Notes under the pieces: generated by a model
What the model was told of the DNA's origin: nothing
Seen by the model: only the letters and a program-made list of their open reading frames with translations
The model's database searches: none
In this document: positions 6,431-12,816 of the stretch, in pieces
How positions within the stretch are numbered: position 1 is the first letter of the stretch
How the letters are laid out: each line of letters begins with the position of its first letter
Origin: an uncultured Chloroflexota bacterium
Lineage (GTDB): Bacteria > Chloroflexota > Anaerolineae > Aggregatilineales > Phototrophicaceae
Direction: 5' to 3'
NCBI GenBank assembly: GCA_937942935.1
Contig: CALDGT010000212.1
Span: forward strand, 1-12,816
DNA length: 12,816 bases
Made by a program: the position numbers and the translations under genes

Positions 6431-8776
6431 ATGACCAAACAATGGCAATCTCCTATTCTCCCGCCCATTTCAGATGAATTGCGCGAGGCTGTTCGGATTG
6501 GCATAGACCCATTTGGGGATGACCTCATCGCACGCACACTCGCCCAACGGGGCATCACATCTGCCGATGAAGCACACGCCTTTCTCTATCCCGACAGATA
6601 CACCCCCACCAGCCCGTATGATTTGCCCGATATGGAATTGGGGATAAAACGCATCCAACATGCCCTCGCCCACGCCGAAAAAATCCTCATTTGGGGAGAT
6701 TTTGATGTGGATGGTCAGACCGCCAGCGCCTTGTGGATATCGGCATTAAAATCGCTCGGCGGAGTTGTGGCACATTACATCCCCAACCGCACACAAGGAC
6801 ATGGCGTGAATGTGCCTATGCTCGAAAGTATGCTAAAAGGCGAATGGAATGATGGATTCACACCACAACTCATCATCACTTGCGATACAGGTATCACCGC
6901 GTATGAAGCAGTCACACTAGCCGATAATTATCACACACCCATGATTATCACCGACCATCATCAATTGGGCGAAACACTTCCACCTGCGTATGCGGTGATT
7001 AACCCACAACGCCTAGCCGAAAATCATCCTAAGCGCACACTCCCCGGTGTCGGTGTGGTGTTTGAATGTGTGCGAGCATTATATGGTGTGTATGGCAAAG
7101 ACGAAACCGCCCTCACACCATTTTTAGACCTTGTGGCGTTGGGGATTGTCGCGGATGTCGCCGTTCAGCGCGGTGATACTCGGTATTGGTTGCAAAAAGG
7201 GTTAACTATTTTGCGCCAAACTTCACGGCTAGGCTTGCGTGTCATGTATGAACTGGCACAAATTAGACCTGATATGCTCAATGAAGAGACAATCGGCTTT
7301 CAGATTGCGCCACGCCTCAATTCATTGGGCAGGCTCGATGATGCGGGGTATGCCGTTGATTTTTTGACGGTGGATGATTTAGAAAAAGCCCGTATTTTGG
7401 CGAATCGGCTCGAAACACTCAACGGAGAACGCCGTTTTTTGAGCGATGAGATTTTTGAGGGTGCGCTCGCCCAAACCCGCCAAAATCCCCAATGGCTCGA
7501 TTCGCCTGTTTTGGTGCTTGGTCACGAAAAATGGCATGGTGGGGTGATTGGAGTCGTAGCAAATCGGTTGGTAGAACATTTCAATAAGCCTGTGATTTTA
7601 TTTGCCTTTACCGATGGTATCGCACGCGGTTCGGCGCGGAGTATTAACGGGGTAGACATTACGGCTTGCATCGCAGAATGTGCGCCACTTTTGCTCAAAT
7701 ATGGTGGGCATACGATGGCGGGCGGTCTGAGCCTTTCGCTGGATAATTTACCCGATTTTCGGCGCGAAATTGCGCGGGCAGTGCGCTCGCAATTATCACC
7801 TACTGCCAAGACCGACATGCCAATTTTGAACATAGATGCTTATATCCCCCTCTCTGCCATCACCCTCGACTTTATGGCAAATATAGACCGTTTGCGACCA
7901 TTTGGGGCGGGTAATCCATCACTCACATTCGCCACAGAGCGCGTGACTATCAAAAGTTATCGGCAGGTTGGCAAATCCAATGACCATCTCAAAATTACTA
8001 TTGAAGATGAAGCAGGGACACTTCAAGATGTGTTTTGGTGGCGGGCGAATCCCGATGATTTACCCAACGGAAAATTTGACCTCGCTTACATCATCAAAAC
8101 CTCATTCTATAAAGAAGAAAAACAACTCACGGTTGAATGGGTAGATACACGCCTGATTGAATCGGATAATGACGAAAAACCGCCCTATTCAGGCAAAAAT
8201 GTTCAATTTGTGGATTATCGCCATTTATCTGAAGGCGAAGCGATGGCAGAACTCATCATGATGGGCAAAGATGCACTCATCTGGAATGAGGGTGATGGGG
8301 TGGTGGGTGTTTCATCTGTTCGCAGACATGACTTACACCCCGCCCCTAAATTGGTCATTTGGACAAACCCACCTAGCCCACAAGTGTTAACCGATGCGCT
8401 TCATCGGGTGAATCCATCCGAAATTGTGTTATTTGCTGTTAGCCCTCACGCCGATTCGATGAACGGTTTTCTCAATCGGTTGGGCGGATTGGTCAAACAA
8501 TGGTTCACCGAGAAAAAATCATTCACCCTAGATGAAATGGCGGGGCATTTGGCGCATACCACCGAGACACTATTAGCAGGGTTAGAATGGTTGGCGGTGC
8601 GTGGACATATCACCATCGAAAGCATTATTGACGGCGTGGTCAATCTGCACGAAGGTGGTAACAAATCTCCCGACCAACAAAATCCCACAACAGCCAAACT
8701 AGCCCATTTATTACAAGAAACTGCCGCTTATCGGGGGTTATATAAGACATTAGAAAGTACAAAATTCCCACATTAA
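6431..8776 (+). CDS. recJ: Single-stranded-DNA-specific 5'-3' exonuclease RecJ
   Basis: This 781-residue DHH/DHHA1 phosphoesterase degrades single-stranded DNA 5' to 3' in RecF-pathway recombination, mismatch repair and base-excision repair. The metal-binding motifs are present: 'GDFDVDG' (89-95), 'TCDTGI' (150-155, for the usual VDNGI, Asp kept), 'ITDHHQLG' with DHH at 175-177, and 'LGIVADV' (237-243). 'APRLNSLGR' (293-301), 'WHGGVIGVVANRL' (368-380) and 'KYGGHTMAGG' (423-432) mark the DHHA1 part and the active-site closure. 'RPFGAGNP' (489-496) opens the OB-fold. About 200 residues follow the OB-fold, far longer than E. coli RecJ (about 577 in total). They include a winged-helix-like stretch, 'FTLDEMAGHL...GLEWLAVRGHITI' (698-729). 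It starts six bases after the response regulator's stop, with no good ribosome-binding site, so translation is probably coupled. Confidence 0.95.
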   Translation: MTKQWQSPILPPISDELREAVRIGIDPFGDDLIARTLAQRGITSADEAHAFLYPDRYTPTSPYDLPDMELGIKRIQHALAHAEKILIWGDFDVDGQTASALWISALKSLGGVVAHYIPNRTQGHGVNVPMLESMLKGEWNDGFTPQLIITCDTGITAYEAVTLADNYHTPMIITDHHQLGETLPPAYAVINPQRLAENHPKRTLPGVGVVFECVRALYGVYGKDETALTPFLDLVALGIVADVAVQRGDTRYWLQKGLTILRQTSRLGLRVMYELAQIRPDMLNEETIGFQIAPRLNSLGRLDDAGYAVDFLTVDDLEKARILANRLETLNGERRFLSDEIFEGALAQTRQNPQWLDSPVLVLGHEKWHGGVIGVVANRLVEHFNKPVILFAFTDGIARGSARSINGVDITACIAECAPLLLKYGGHTMAGGLSLSLDNLPDFRREIARAVRSQLSPTAKTDMPILNIDAYIPLSAITLDFMANIDRLRPFGAGNPSLTFATERVTIKSYRQVGKSNDHLKITIEDEAGTLQDVFWWRANPDDLPNGKFDLAYIIKTSFYKEEKQLTVEWVDTRLIESDNDEKPPYSGKNVQFVDYRHLSEGEAMAELIMMGKDALIWNEGDGVVGVSSVRRHDLHPAPKLVIWTNPPSPQVLTDALHRVNPSEIVLFAVSPHADSMNGFLNRLGGLVKQWFTEKKSFTLDEMAGHLAHTTETLLAGLEWLAVRGHITIESIIDGVVNLHEGGNKSPDQQNPTTAKLAHLLQETAAYRGLYKTLESTKFPH

Positions 8777-8830
8777 AACCAAACCAATTTATCGCATTTT
8801 TAGCACTTATAGGGTACGCTTGTGAGAAAA

Positions 8831-8850
8831 TATCCAACATTATCCAACAT
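8831..8850. repeat. Two tandem copies of TATCCAACAT upstream of the TPR gene
   Basis: TATCCAACAT is repeated exactly, back to back, 18 bases before the ATG at 8868. The 10-base period places both copies on the same face of the helix, as is common for regulator sites, but a replication-slippage duplication is equally possible. The 91-base gap between recJ and this gene has no clear -35/-10 pair and no strong terminator. Confidence 0.5.
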
Positions 8851-8867
8851 AGTAAGGGCAAAATCAC

Positions 8868-10070
8868 ATGCGTATCCAACGAAACCGTTCACGGTTGTCA
8901 TTTCGTACACGCCGTAAAGCCAAAATGGGATGCACGCCATTCTCGTTATTGCTCATTGCGGTGGTTTGTGTTGGATTAACCTCATGGCGGTGGTTAGAGG
9001 CAAGGCTTTCTGGCAATTTGCCCATCAATTCACAAGCCACACTCAATGATGCCCAACGTGCTTTTGATAAAGGTGATTTAGATAATGCCATCGCCATTTC
9101 GCGCAATGTTTGGCAAGCAAGCCCTGCCCAAGTTGAAGCCTTGATATTACTTGCACGCGCCCTTATTTATCGCAGTTATGCCGATTATGACCGTGAGATA
9201 GACCGTGAAATCGCTTTGCAAACGACGCAAAATGCGTTTGACCGCTTCCCCCAGAATTTAGATATTCGTGCTATCCATGCCTTTGCGCTCCAAGCCAATA
9301 ACCAACCTGTCCCTGCCGCCCAAATTGCACAAGATGTCTTGAATCGGAATCCAAATCACACCATGGCGCGGGTTGCGTTGGCGTTGGCATATGGGCGGGT
9401 TGGCGGATACGAAAATGCGCTGATAGAAGCGCAACGAGCAGTTGCATTGGTAGATGAGCCATATCGGATAGATAGTCTGCGAGCGCAAGCCATCGCGCAA
9501 AGCGATTTGGGACGTTACCGAGAAGCCATGATAACCATTGAGCAAGCCATCGCCATCAACAACAAATTAGCCGTGTTGCATTTTGAACATGCTCTATTCG
9601 CCTTGCAAATTAGCGATGCAGATACCGCCACCGCCGCTTATCTTAAAATTCTTGCTTTTTCATCAGGTAATATCAAAGCCCAGTTGCGGATGTGCGAATT
9701 ATATAGCACCTTGCGCGACCCACAAACTGCCATGCAATATTGCCAAACCGTGACAGACCATGCGCCATCTTGGGCAGATGGATGGTATCTTTTGGGGCGT
9801 GAATATTTTTGGCAGGGACGTTTTGCATTGGCACAAGACGCCTTTAGCCGATGCACCGCCTTACAAACAGCACAAAACACCCCAGTTGAGGAACTCCATT
9901 TAGAATGTTGGTATATGCAAGGGCAAGCGGCAGAAATTTTGGGAGATTGTGATAATTTATCACGGATTTATGATGAATTTATTGCTATCACCATACGCGG
10001 AAACCTTCCACAGACATGGACATATCCGCCAGAAGGTCCCGCGATTTGTCTTGGCAGAACAACCTCATAA
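8868..10070 (+). CDS. Membrane-anchored tetratricopeptide (TPR) repeat protein
   Basis: The start is the ATG at 8868 with AAGGG nine bases upstream. The first 20 residues are very basic (MRIQRNRSRLSFRTRRKAK), and one hydrophobic segment at about 23-40 follows. This pattern predicts an N-terminal anchor with the remaining 360 residues outside the cytoplasm. That region is made of helical pairs spaced about 34 residues apart with TPR signatures. Examples are 'AQRAFDKGDLDNAIAISRNV' (62-81), 'LALAYGRVGGYENALIEAQR' (171-190), 'AIAQSDLGRYREAMITIEQA' (208-227) and 'LLGREYFWQGRFALAQDAF' (308-326). About seven to nine repeats fit. TPR arrays are protein-binding scaffolds; no catalytic domain is visible and the partner is unknown. 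The extracytoplasmic part contains several cysteines (C276, C292, C329, C347, C361, C394) that could form disulphides. It is probably a single-gene unit, convergent with the next gene. Confidence 0.85.
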   Translation: MRIQRNRSRLSFRTRRKAKMGCTPFSLLLIAVVCVGLTSWRWLEARLSGNLPINSQATLNDAQRAFDKGDLDNAIAISRNVWQASPAQVEALILLARALIYRSYADYDREIDREIALQTTQNAFDRFPQNLDIRAIHAFALQANNQPVPAAQIAQDVLNRNPNHTMARVALALAYGRVGGYENALIEAQRAVALVDEPYRIDSLRAQAIAQSDLGRYREAMITIEQAIAINNKLAVLHFEHALFALQISDADTATAAYLKILAFSSGNIKAQLRMCELYSTLRDPQTAMQYCQTVTDHAPSWADGWYLLGREYFWQGRFALAQDAFSRCTALQTAQNTPVEELHLECWYMQGQAAEILGDCDNLSRIYDEFIAITIRGNLPQTWTYPPEGPAICLGRTTS

Positions 10071-10076
10071 AAACTA

Positions 10077-10535
10077 TTATGCGTCCTTGACCAATTCCGT
10101 GAGGCGGCGTTCTTGTTGGGTCAAAATACGGTGCATAATCAATTGAACTACCCGCAATAAGGCTTGTGAATCGTGCTTGATATATTGGTTAAAATCAGCA
10201 CGACTAATTTCTAGCACCGTGGTTTCTTCTGTTGTGACCACATCGGCAGTGCGCGGGGTATCTAAGATGAGGGCAATTTCGCCAAAACTACTACCCGCCG
10301 TTTGGTAATCCAATATAAATCGTTTGCCTTCTTTAGTACGGAATACATCCACTCTGCCGAGTAATATCACATAAAATGTGTCTTCGATTTTGCCTTCAGT
10401 GCATAAATAAATGCCCGATGGATAGGTGTTAATTTTGCCGTGATTAAACAAAAAATCAATCGTCTCGGCAGGAGCATTCGGAAAAATATCGGTCAAGATT
10501 TGTTTGGCTTGTTGCGGGGATACCATACGAATCAT
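10077..10535 (-). CDS. Stand-alone cyclic-nucleotide-binding domain protein
   Basis: The 152-residue cytoplasmic protein consists almost entirely of one CNMP-binding (CRP/PKA-type) beta-roll with flanking helices. The phosphate-binding cassette is clear: 'FGEIALILDTPRTADV' (84-99) has the glutamate (E86) and arginine (R95) that contact the ribose and cyclic phosphate. 'YPSGIYLCTEGKIEDTFYVILLGRVDVF' (38-65) is the usual beta-roll lead-in, given here as a range. A long C-helix (123-148) closes the domain. No helix-turn-helix follows, so unlike CRP it should not bind DNA by itself. It probably senses cAMP, cGMP or a related ligand and acts through a partner not visible here. Start: ATG at 10535 with GAGGAG only two bases upstream; ATG at 10526 (three codons later) is equally plausible. 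Six bases separate it from the converging TPR gene. Confidence 0.88.
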   Translation of the reverse strand: MIRMVSPQQAKQILTDIFPNAPAETIDFLFNHGKINTYPSGIYLCTEGKIEDTFYVILLGRVDVFRTKEGKRFILDYQTAGSSFGEIALILDTPRTADVVTTEETTVLEISRADFNQYIKHDSQALLRVVQLIMHRILTQQERRLTELVKDA

Positions 10536-10548
10536 TACTCCTCAAAAT

Positions 10549-10593
10549 AAAATGGCACAATGCCTTATAACTATAACATCATCATGCCATTTT
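10549..10593 (-). terminator. Hairpin with T-rich tail after the esterase gene
   Basis: AAAATGGCA (10549-10557) and TGCCATTTT (10585-10593) are perfect 9-bp inverted copies around a 27-base loop. Read on the minus strand, the hairpin follows the esterase stop by eight bases and ends in TTTTATTTT, like a rho-independent terminator. The long loop and AT-rich arms make it a weak one. It also overlaps the leader of the cyclic-nucleotide-binding gene, so it could instead be an operator or an attenuator. Confidence 0.45.
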
Positions 10594-10601
10594 GACGAAA
10601 A

Positions 10602-11552
10602 TTAGTTTGTGTCTATCTCTAGGGTATATTGGCTAAAGAATGCCCACATCGTCTGGCTGGCAGAGATGGCTTGGGTCACATATCCACCAAAACGGTCACT
10701 CAGGCGTGTGAGATTTGCACCGGGCCACGTATGCCCCCCACCTGCAATGCTATAGAACACCACATCAGCATTCCCCTCGCAATTGGTATAGCGAATCCCA
10801 CTCACATCTTCTATTTGGGGCAACGTTTCGGGCGTCAAATCACATCCATTGCGTTCTGCCCATGCTAAAGCAAATGAATCAATGCTAGGAAAGGTGAACA
10901 TGGCGGAATCGCCACCAACATACGGCACAATCGTATCTTCTGTGCCATGAAAAATCATAAACGGCACAGGGCGTTCTGGCTCACATCCACCAAATTCGGT
11001 ATATGCCCCCGCAACACCCCCGACTGCGGTAATTTTATCGCTCAATTCACACGCCAAACGATAACTCATGCCACCACCATTCGATAATCCATTGGCATAA
11101 ACCCGTGTGCTATCAATACATAGGCTTTGGCTGATGGTATCTATCATATCGCTAAAAAAGCCGACATCATCAATTTCACCTTCGATATTGGCAAATAAAC
11201 CTGTTTCCCAACGTGGGACAACCCCAGACCCTTGTGGATAAACCAAAATGAAGCCATATTCTTCTGCGACAGCCTCCCAACCCGAATATCCTGCTAATCC
11301 GAGTGCGCCTTGTGCAAATCCGTGAATCGCAAAGACCAACGGCACAGGCGCTTGTGCATCATAACGAGCGGGGATATACAGATAATAAAAACGGGGCATT
11401 TCGGGATATTCAATGGTCTGCATCACCAATTCGCTACGGGCAAAATCGGGCATTGGTGGGCAGGTTGTGGTTTCTTGTGCCTGTATAGGCGCTTGAATCG
11501 TCACACCAAAAATGACCAATAACAAGACAAGTTTTATCAGTTGCGTTATCAT
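10602..11552 (-). CDS. Secreted alpha/beta-hydrolase esterase, LpqC / PHB-depolymerase family
   Basis: The 316-residue exported esterase has a signal peptide at residues 1-25 or so, with cleavage near 'PIQAQ'. AAGGA lies eight to ten bases before the ATG. The catalytic triad is visible. The nucleophile S157 is in 'GLSNGGGMSY', the acid D206 in 'FHGTEDTIVPY', and H274 in 'GGGHTWPG'. The oxyanion region is 'AIHGFAQG' (75-82), and 'VYPQG' and 'DDVGFFSDMID' are further blocks typical of COG3509 (LpqC, feruloyl-esterase and polyhydroxybutyrate-depolymerase relatives). The substrate is therefore an ester in the environment: a feruloylated polysaccharide, a short polyester or an acyl ester; sequence alone does not separate these. 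Six cysteines (C31, C145, C168, C190, C237, C258) in the mature part suggest disulphides, as expected outside the cell. No polymer-binding domain is attached. It is divergent from the reductase gene, with 100 bases between them. Confidence 0.88.
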   Translation of the reverse strand: MITQLIKLVLLLVIFGVTIQAPIQAQETTTCPPMPDFARSELVMQTIEYPEMPRFYYLYIPARYDAQAPVPLVFAIHGFAQGALGLAGYSGWEAVAEEYGFILVYPQGSGVVPRWETGLFANIEGEIDDVGFFSDMIDTISQSLCIDSTRVYANGLSNGGGMSYRLACELSDKITAVGGVAGAYTEFGGCEPERPVPFMIFHGTEDTIVPYVGGDSAMFTFPSIDSFALAWAERNGCDLTPETLPQIEDVSGIRYTNCEGNADVVFYSIAGGGHTWPGANLTRLSDRFGGYVTQAISASQTMWAFFSQYTLEIDTN

Positions 11553-11652
11553 GTGTGAATCCTTCGATATGGATGGGCGATGCCCAAAACAAATTATTTA
11601 TGTCTATCGTAACCCTTTTTATTTAATAGTTTCTGAGGAGCAAAATAAAAAA

Positions 11653-12666
11653 ATGACATTACCGAGTCACTATCAAAAATTGACCGCCACCCAATATAGC
11701 AAAAATTTTAGACAAGCTGTTCAACTTCAAACTGTGCCACTCAATTTGCCCACAGGCGAAGATATTCTTATCAAAAATATCTATGCAGGGGTAAATGCCG
11801 CCGATACGATGATGGCGGCGGGACAATATCTTCTCCCCACCCCGCTCCCATGTGATATGGGCGCAGAGGCAGTTGGTCAGGTGGTCGCGGTTGGGGACGA
11901 TGTACATCAATACAAAGTGGGTGATTTTGTGTTGACCAATGCCATCGGGTGCGGTTATTGCGATTATTACACCATTTCGGCACGACGTGCCGTTGCGATT
12001 CCCGCCGCCACCCCAGAAATTATGAGCCTATCTATTGGCGGATTAACCGCTTCTATCGGCTTAGAAGTCATAGGCGAAATGAAAGCAGGCGAAACTATCC
12101 TTGTCACAGCGGCGGCGGGTGGGACAGGGCAATTTGCGGTGCAATTAGCAAAATTGGCAGGGTGCAAAGTCATTGGCACATGCAGTAGTGATGAAAAAGC
12201 CGATTTACTCCGCAGTTGGGGATGTGACCGCCCTGTGAATTATAAAACCGAAAATTTACGCGATGTATTGAAAAAAGAATTTCCAAAAGGGGTGGATGTC
12301 GTCTTTGAGAGTGTCGGCGGGGATTTATTTGATGTCTGTGTGGATAATCTGGCGCGGTTTGGGCGCTTGGTCACACTCGGATTCATCACCGAATACAAAG
12401 ACCAACCCGATGTCGTGACAGGGGTACGGATTTATTATAAATTGTTGGGTAAGATGGCATCGGTGCGCGGATTTAATTTGAATTTGTATTGGAGTCGTCC
12501 GCATATTTTGGCAGAACACATGGAAAAACTCATCGGGTTGCTCAATGCGGGCAAATTGCGCCCTAGCATTGACCCTACAATATTCAATGGAGTAGCGAGC
12601 GCGGTGGATGCGGTGGAATATTTGCAAGCGGGGAAAAACAGTGGCAAGGTGATTGTGCGCTATTAA
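11653..12666 (+). CDS. MDR-family NAD(P)H-dependent reductase, prostaglandin reductase 3 / ZADH2-like
   Basis: This 337-residue oxidoreductase belongs to the medium-chain dehydrogenase/reductase superfamily and probably reduces the C=C bond of enones or ketone-conjugated lipids with NADPH. The catalytic half opens 'KLTATQYSKNFRQAVQLQ' and includes 'NIYAGVNAADTMMAAGQY' (42-59). The Rossmann half has 'VTAAAGGTGQFAVQLAKLAG' (151-170), 'VIGTCSSDEKADLL' (173-186), 'GCDRPVNYKTE' (190-200) and 'GVDVVFESVGGDLFD' (213-227). These blocks match what I recall of vertebrate ZADH2/PTGR3 almost residue for residue. The catalytic-zinc ligands of alcohol dehydrogenases are not evident, as expected for the quinone-oxidoreductase branch. 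I chose the ATG at 11653: GAGGAG (11635-11640) is 12 bases upstream, and family similarity begins right there. Upstream in-frame starts would overlap the divergent esterase. The physiological substrate is unknown. Confidence 0.9.
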   Translation: MTLPSHYQKLTATQYSKNFRQAVQLQTVPLNLPTGEDILIKNIYAGVNAADTMMAAGQYLLPTPLPCDMGAEAVGQVVAVGDDVHQYKVGDFVLTNAIGCGYCDYYTISARRAVAIPAATPEIMSLSIGGLTASIGLEVIGEMKAGETILVTAAAGGTGQFAVQLAKLAGCKVIGTCSSDEKADLLRSWGCDRPVNYKTENLRDVLKKEFPKGVDVVFESVGGDLFDVCVDNLARFGRLVTLGFITEYKDQPDVVTGVRIYYKLLGKMASVRGFNLNLYWSRPHILAEHMEKLIGLLNAGKLRPSIDPTIFNGVASAVDAVEYLQAGKNSGKVIVRY

Positions 12667-12675
12667 TTTTTATAA

Positions 12676-12780
12676 CCTCACCCCTAAATCCCCTCTCCAA
12701 ATGGCGAGGAGACATCAAACCTACCCAGACAATGGATTTTCTCCCCTTCTCCAAATTGGAGAAGGGGTCGGGGGATGAGG
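12676..12780. mobile_element. MITE-like terminal inverted-repeat element without coding capacity
   Basis: The ends CCTCACCCCTAAATCCCC (12676 onwards) and the reverse complement of 12755-12780 align as imperfect terminal inverted repeats, about 19 matches over 26 positions by eye when the flanking TAA is included. The outermost five bases, CCTCA (12676-12680) and TGAGG (12776-12780), match perfectly, and TAA flanks both sides (12673-12675 and 12781-12783) like a 3-bp target duplication. Inside is a strong hairpin (12743-12767). The 105-bp unit encodes nothing. Similar CCTCACCCC...CCCCTCTCC repeats are, from memory, frequent in Chloroflexota and cyanobacterial genomes; copy number here cannot be seen. 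Confidence 0.6.
12743..12767. terminator. Strong hairpin within the terminal repeat, possible terminator of the reductase gene
   Basis: CCCCTTCTCCAA (12743-12754) and TTGGAGAAGGGG (12756-12767) are perfect inverted copies separated by one base, so the folded stem is about 10-11 bp with a tight loop. It lies 76 bases after the reductase stop. No T tract follows on the plus strand, so termination would be inefficient or not rho-independent. On the minus strand it is preceded by GC-rich repeat sequence, not a gene, within the window. Confidence 0.35.
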
Positions 12781-12783
12781 TAA

Positions 12784-12816
12784 ATTACACCCAATTCCAT
12801 GCCCACCAAATGATGA
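12784..12816. other. Short non-coding tail, nothing recognised
   Basis: Thirty-three bases after the inverted-repeat element show no start codon with a ribosome-binding site, no repeat and no promoter that I can support. Confidence 0.4.

Noticed and set aside
8881..8920. Possible repeat-derived N-terminus of the TPR protein (AACCGT-TC-ACGGTT dyad and an Arg-rich stretch)
   Set aside because: The 6-bp dyad is short and alone, and a basic stretch before a membrane anchor is normal under the positive-inside rule.
11574..11586. TGGGC-GAT-GCCCA dyad between the esterase and the reductase
   Set aside because: The five-base arms are too short to separate from chance, and no tail or second copy supports a role.
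11512..11652. N-terminal extension of the reductase starting inside the divergent esterase gene
   Set aside because: It overlaps the esterase signal-peptide codons on the other strand, has no family similarity and crosses the intergenic region; the ATG at 11653 begins right where homology starts.
1..12816. CRISPR array, tRNA or rRNA gene, prophage, integrase, toxin-antitoxin or defence island
   Set aside because: I saw no spaced direct repeats, no tRNA-like cloverleaf, no ribosomal RNA sequence and no corresponding proteins; the Uma2 remnant alone is not a defence system.

Overview
The window looks like chromosomal DNA of a free-living bacterium, most likely a member of the Chloroflexota (Anaerolineae-like). 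This is inferred from the gene families and repeats, not from a marker gene: a secreted DUF3352-like protein, a Uma2-family gene, a RecJ with a long C-terminal extension, a GT-C glycosyltransferase with a beta-sandwich tail, and GTAGGGAC-type and CCTCACCCC-type palindromic repeats. GC content appears slightly below 50% by eye. There is no rRNA, tRNA, CRISPR array, phage gene or transposase gene.

Layout. A secreted DUF3352-like protein runs off the left edge on the minus strand (1-1053). Divergent to it is a plus-strand protein with an SH3b-like domain and two membrane segments (1194-1865), which ends at a hairpin terminator shared with the converging operon. The minus-strand operon (5609 down to 1909) encodes a GT4-type glycosyltransferase, an internally deleted Uma2 gene and a polytopic GT-C-like glycosyltransferase. 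A divergent plus-strand pair follows: an orphan response regulator (5684-6424) and recJ (6431-8776), six bases apart. Next is a membrane-anchored TPR protein (8868-10070, plus). Two minus-strand genes come after it: a stand-alone cyclic-nucleotide-binding protein (10077-10535) and a secreted esterase of the LpqC/PHB-depolymerase family (10602-11552). The last gene, divergent from the esterase, is an MDR-family reductase close to vertebrate prostaglandin reductase 3/ZADH2 (11653-12666). Downstream of it lies a MITE-like inverted-repeat element (12676-12780).

How the parts relate. The two glycosyltransferases probably cooperate in building or attaching a cell-surface glycan. The response regulator and RecJ are probably co-transcribed, which would place a DNA-repair nuclease under the same promoter as a signalling protein. 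The remaining genes look like independent single-gene units.

The observations most worth a second look are: (a) a double-hairpin palindromic repeat inserted in frame in the GT-C gene and translated as an extra loop of roughly 25 residues; (b) a Uma2 gene that has lost its catalytic core by an in-frame deletion but still has both ends; (c) the response regulator-recJ pair; and (d) the 105-bp terminal inverted-repeat element flanked by TAA on both sides. I see no convincing new multi-gene defence or biosynthetic system.
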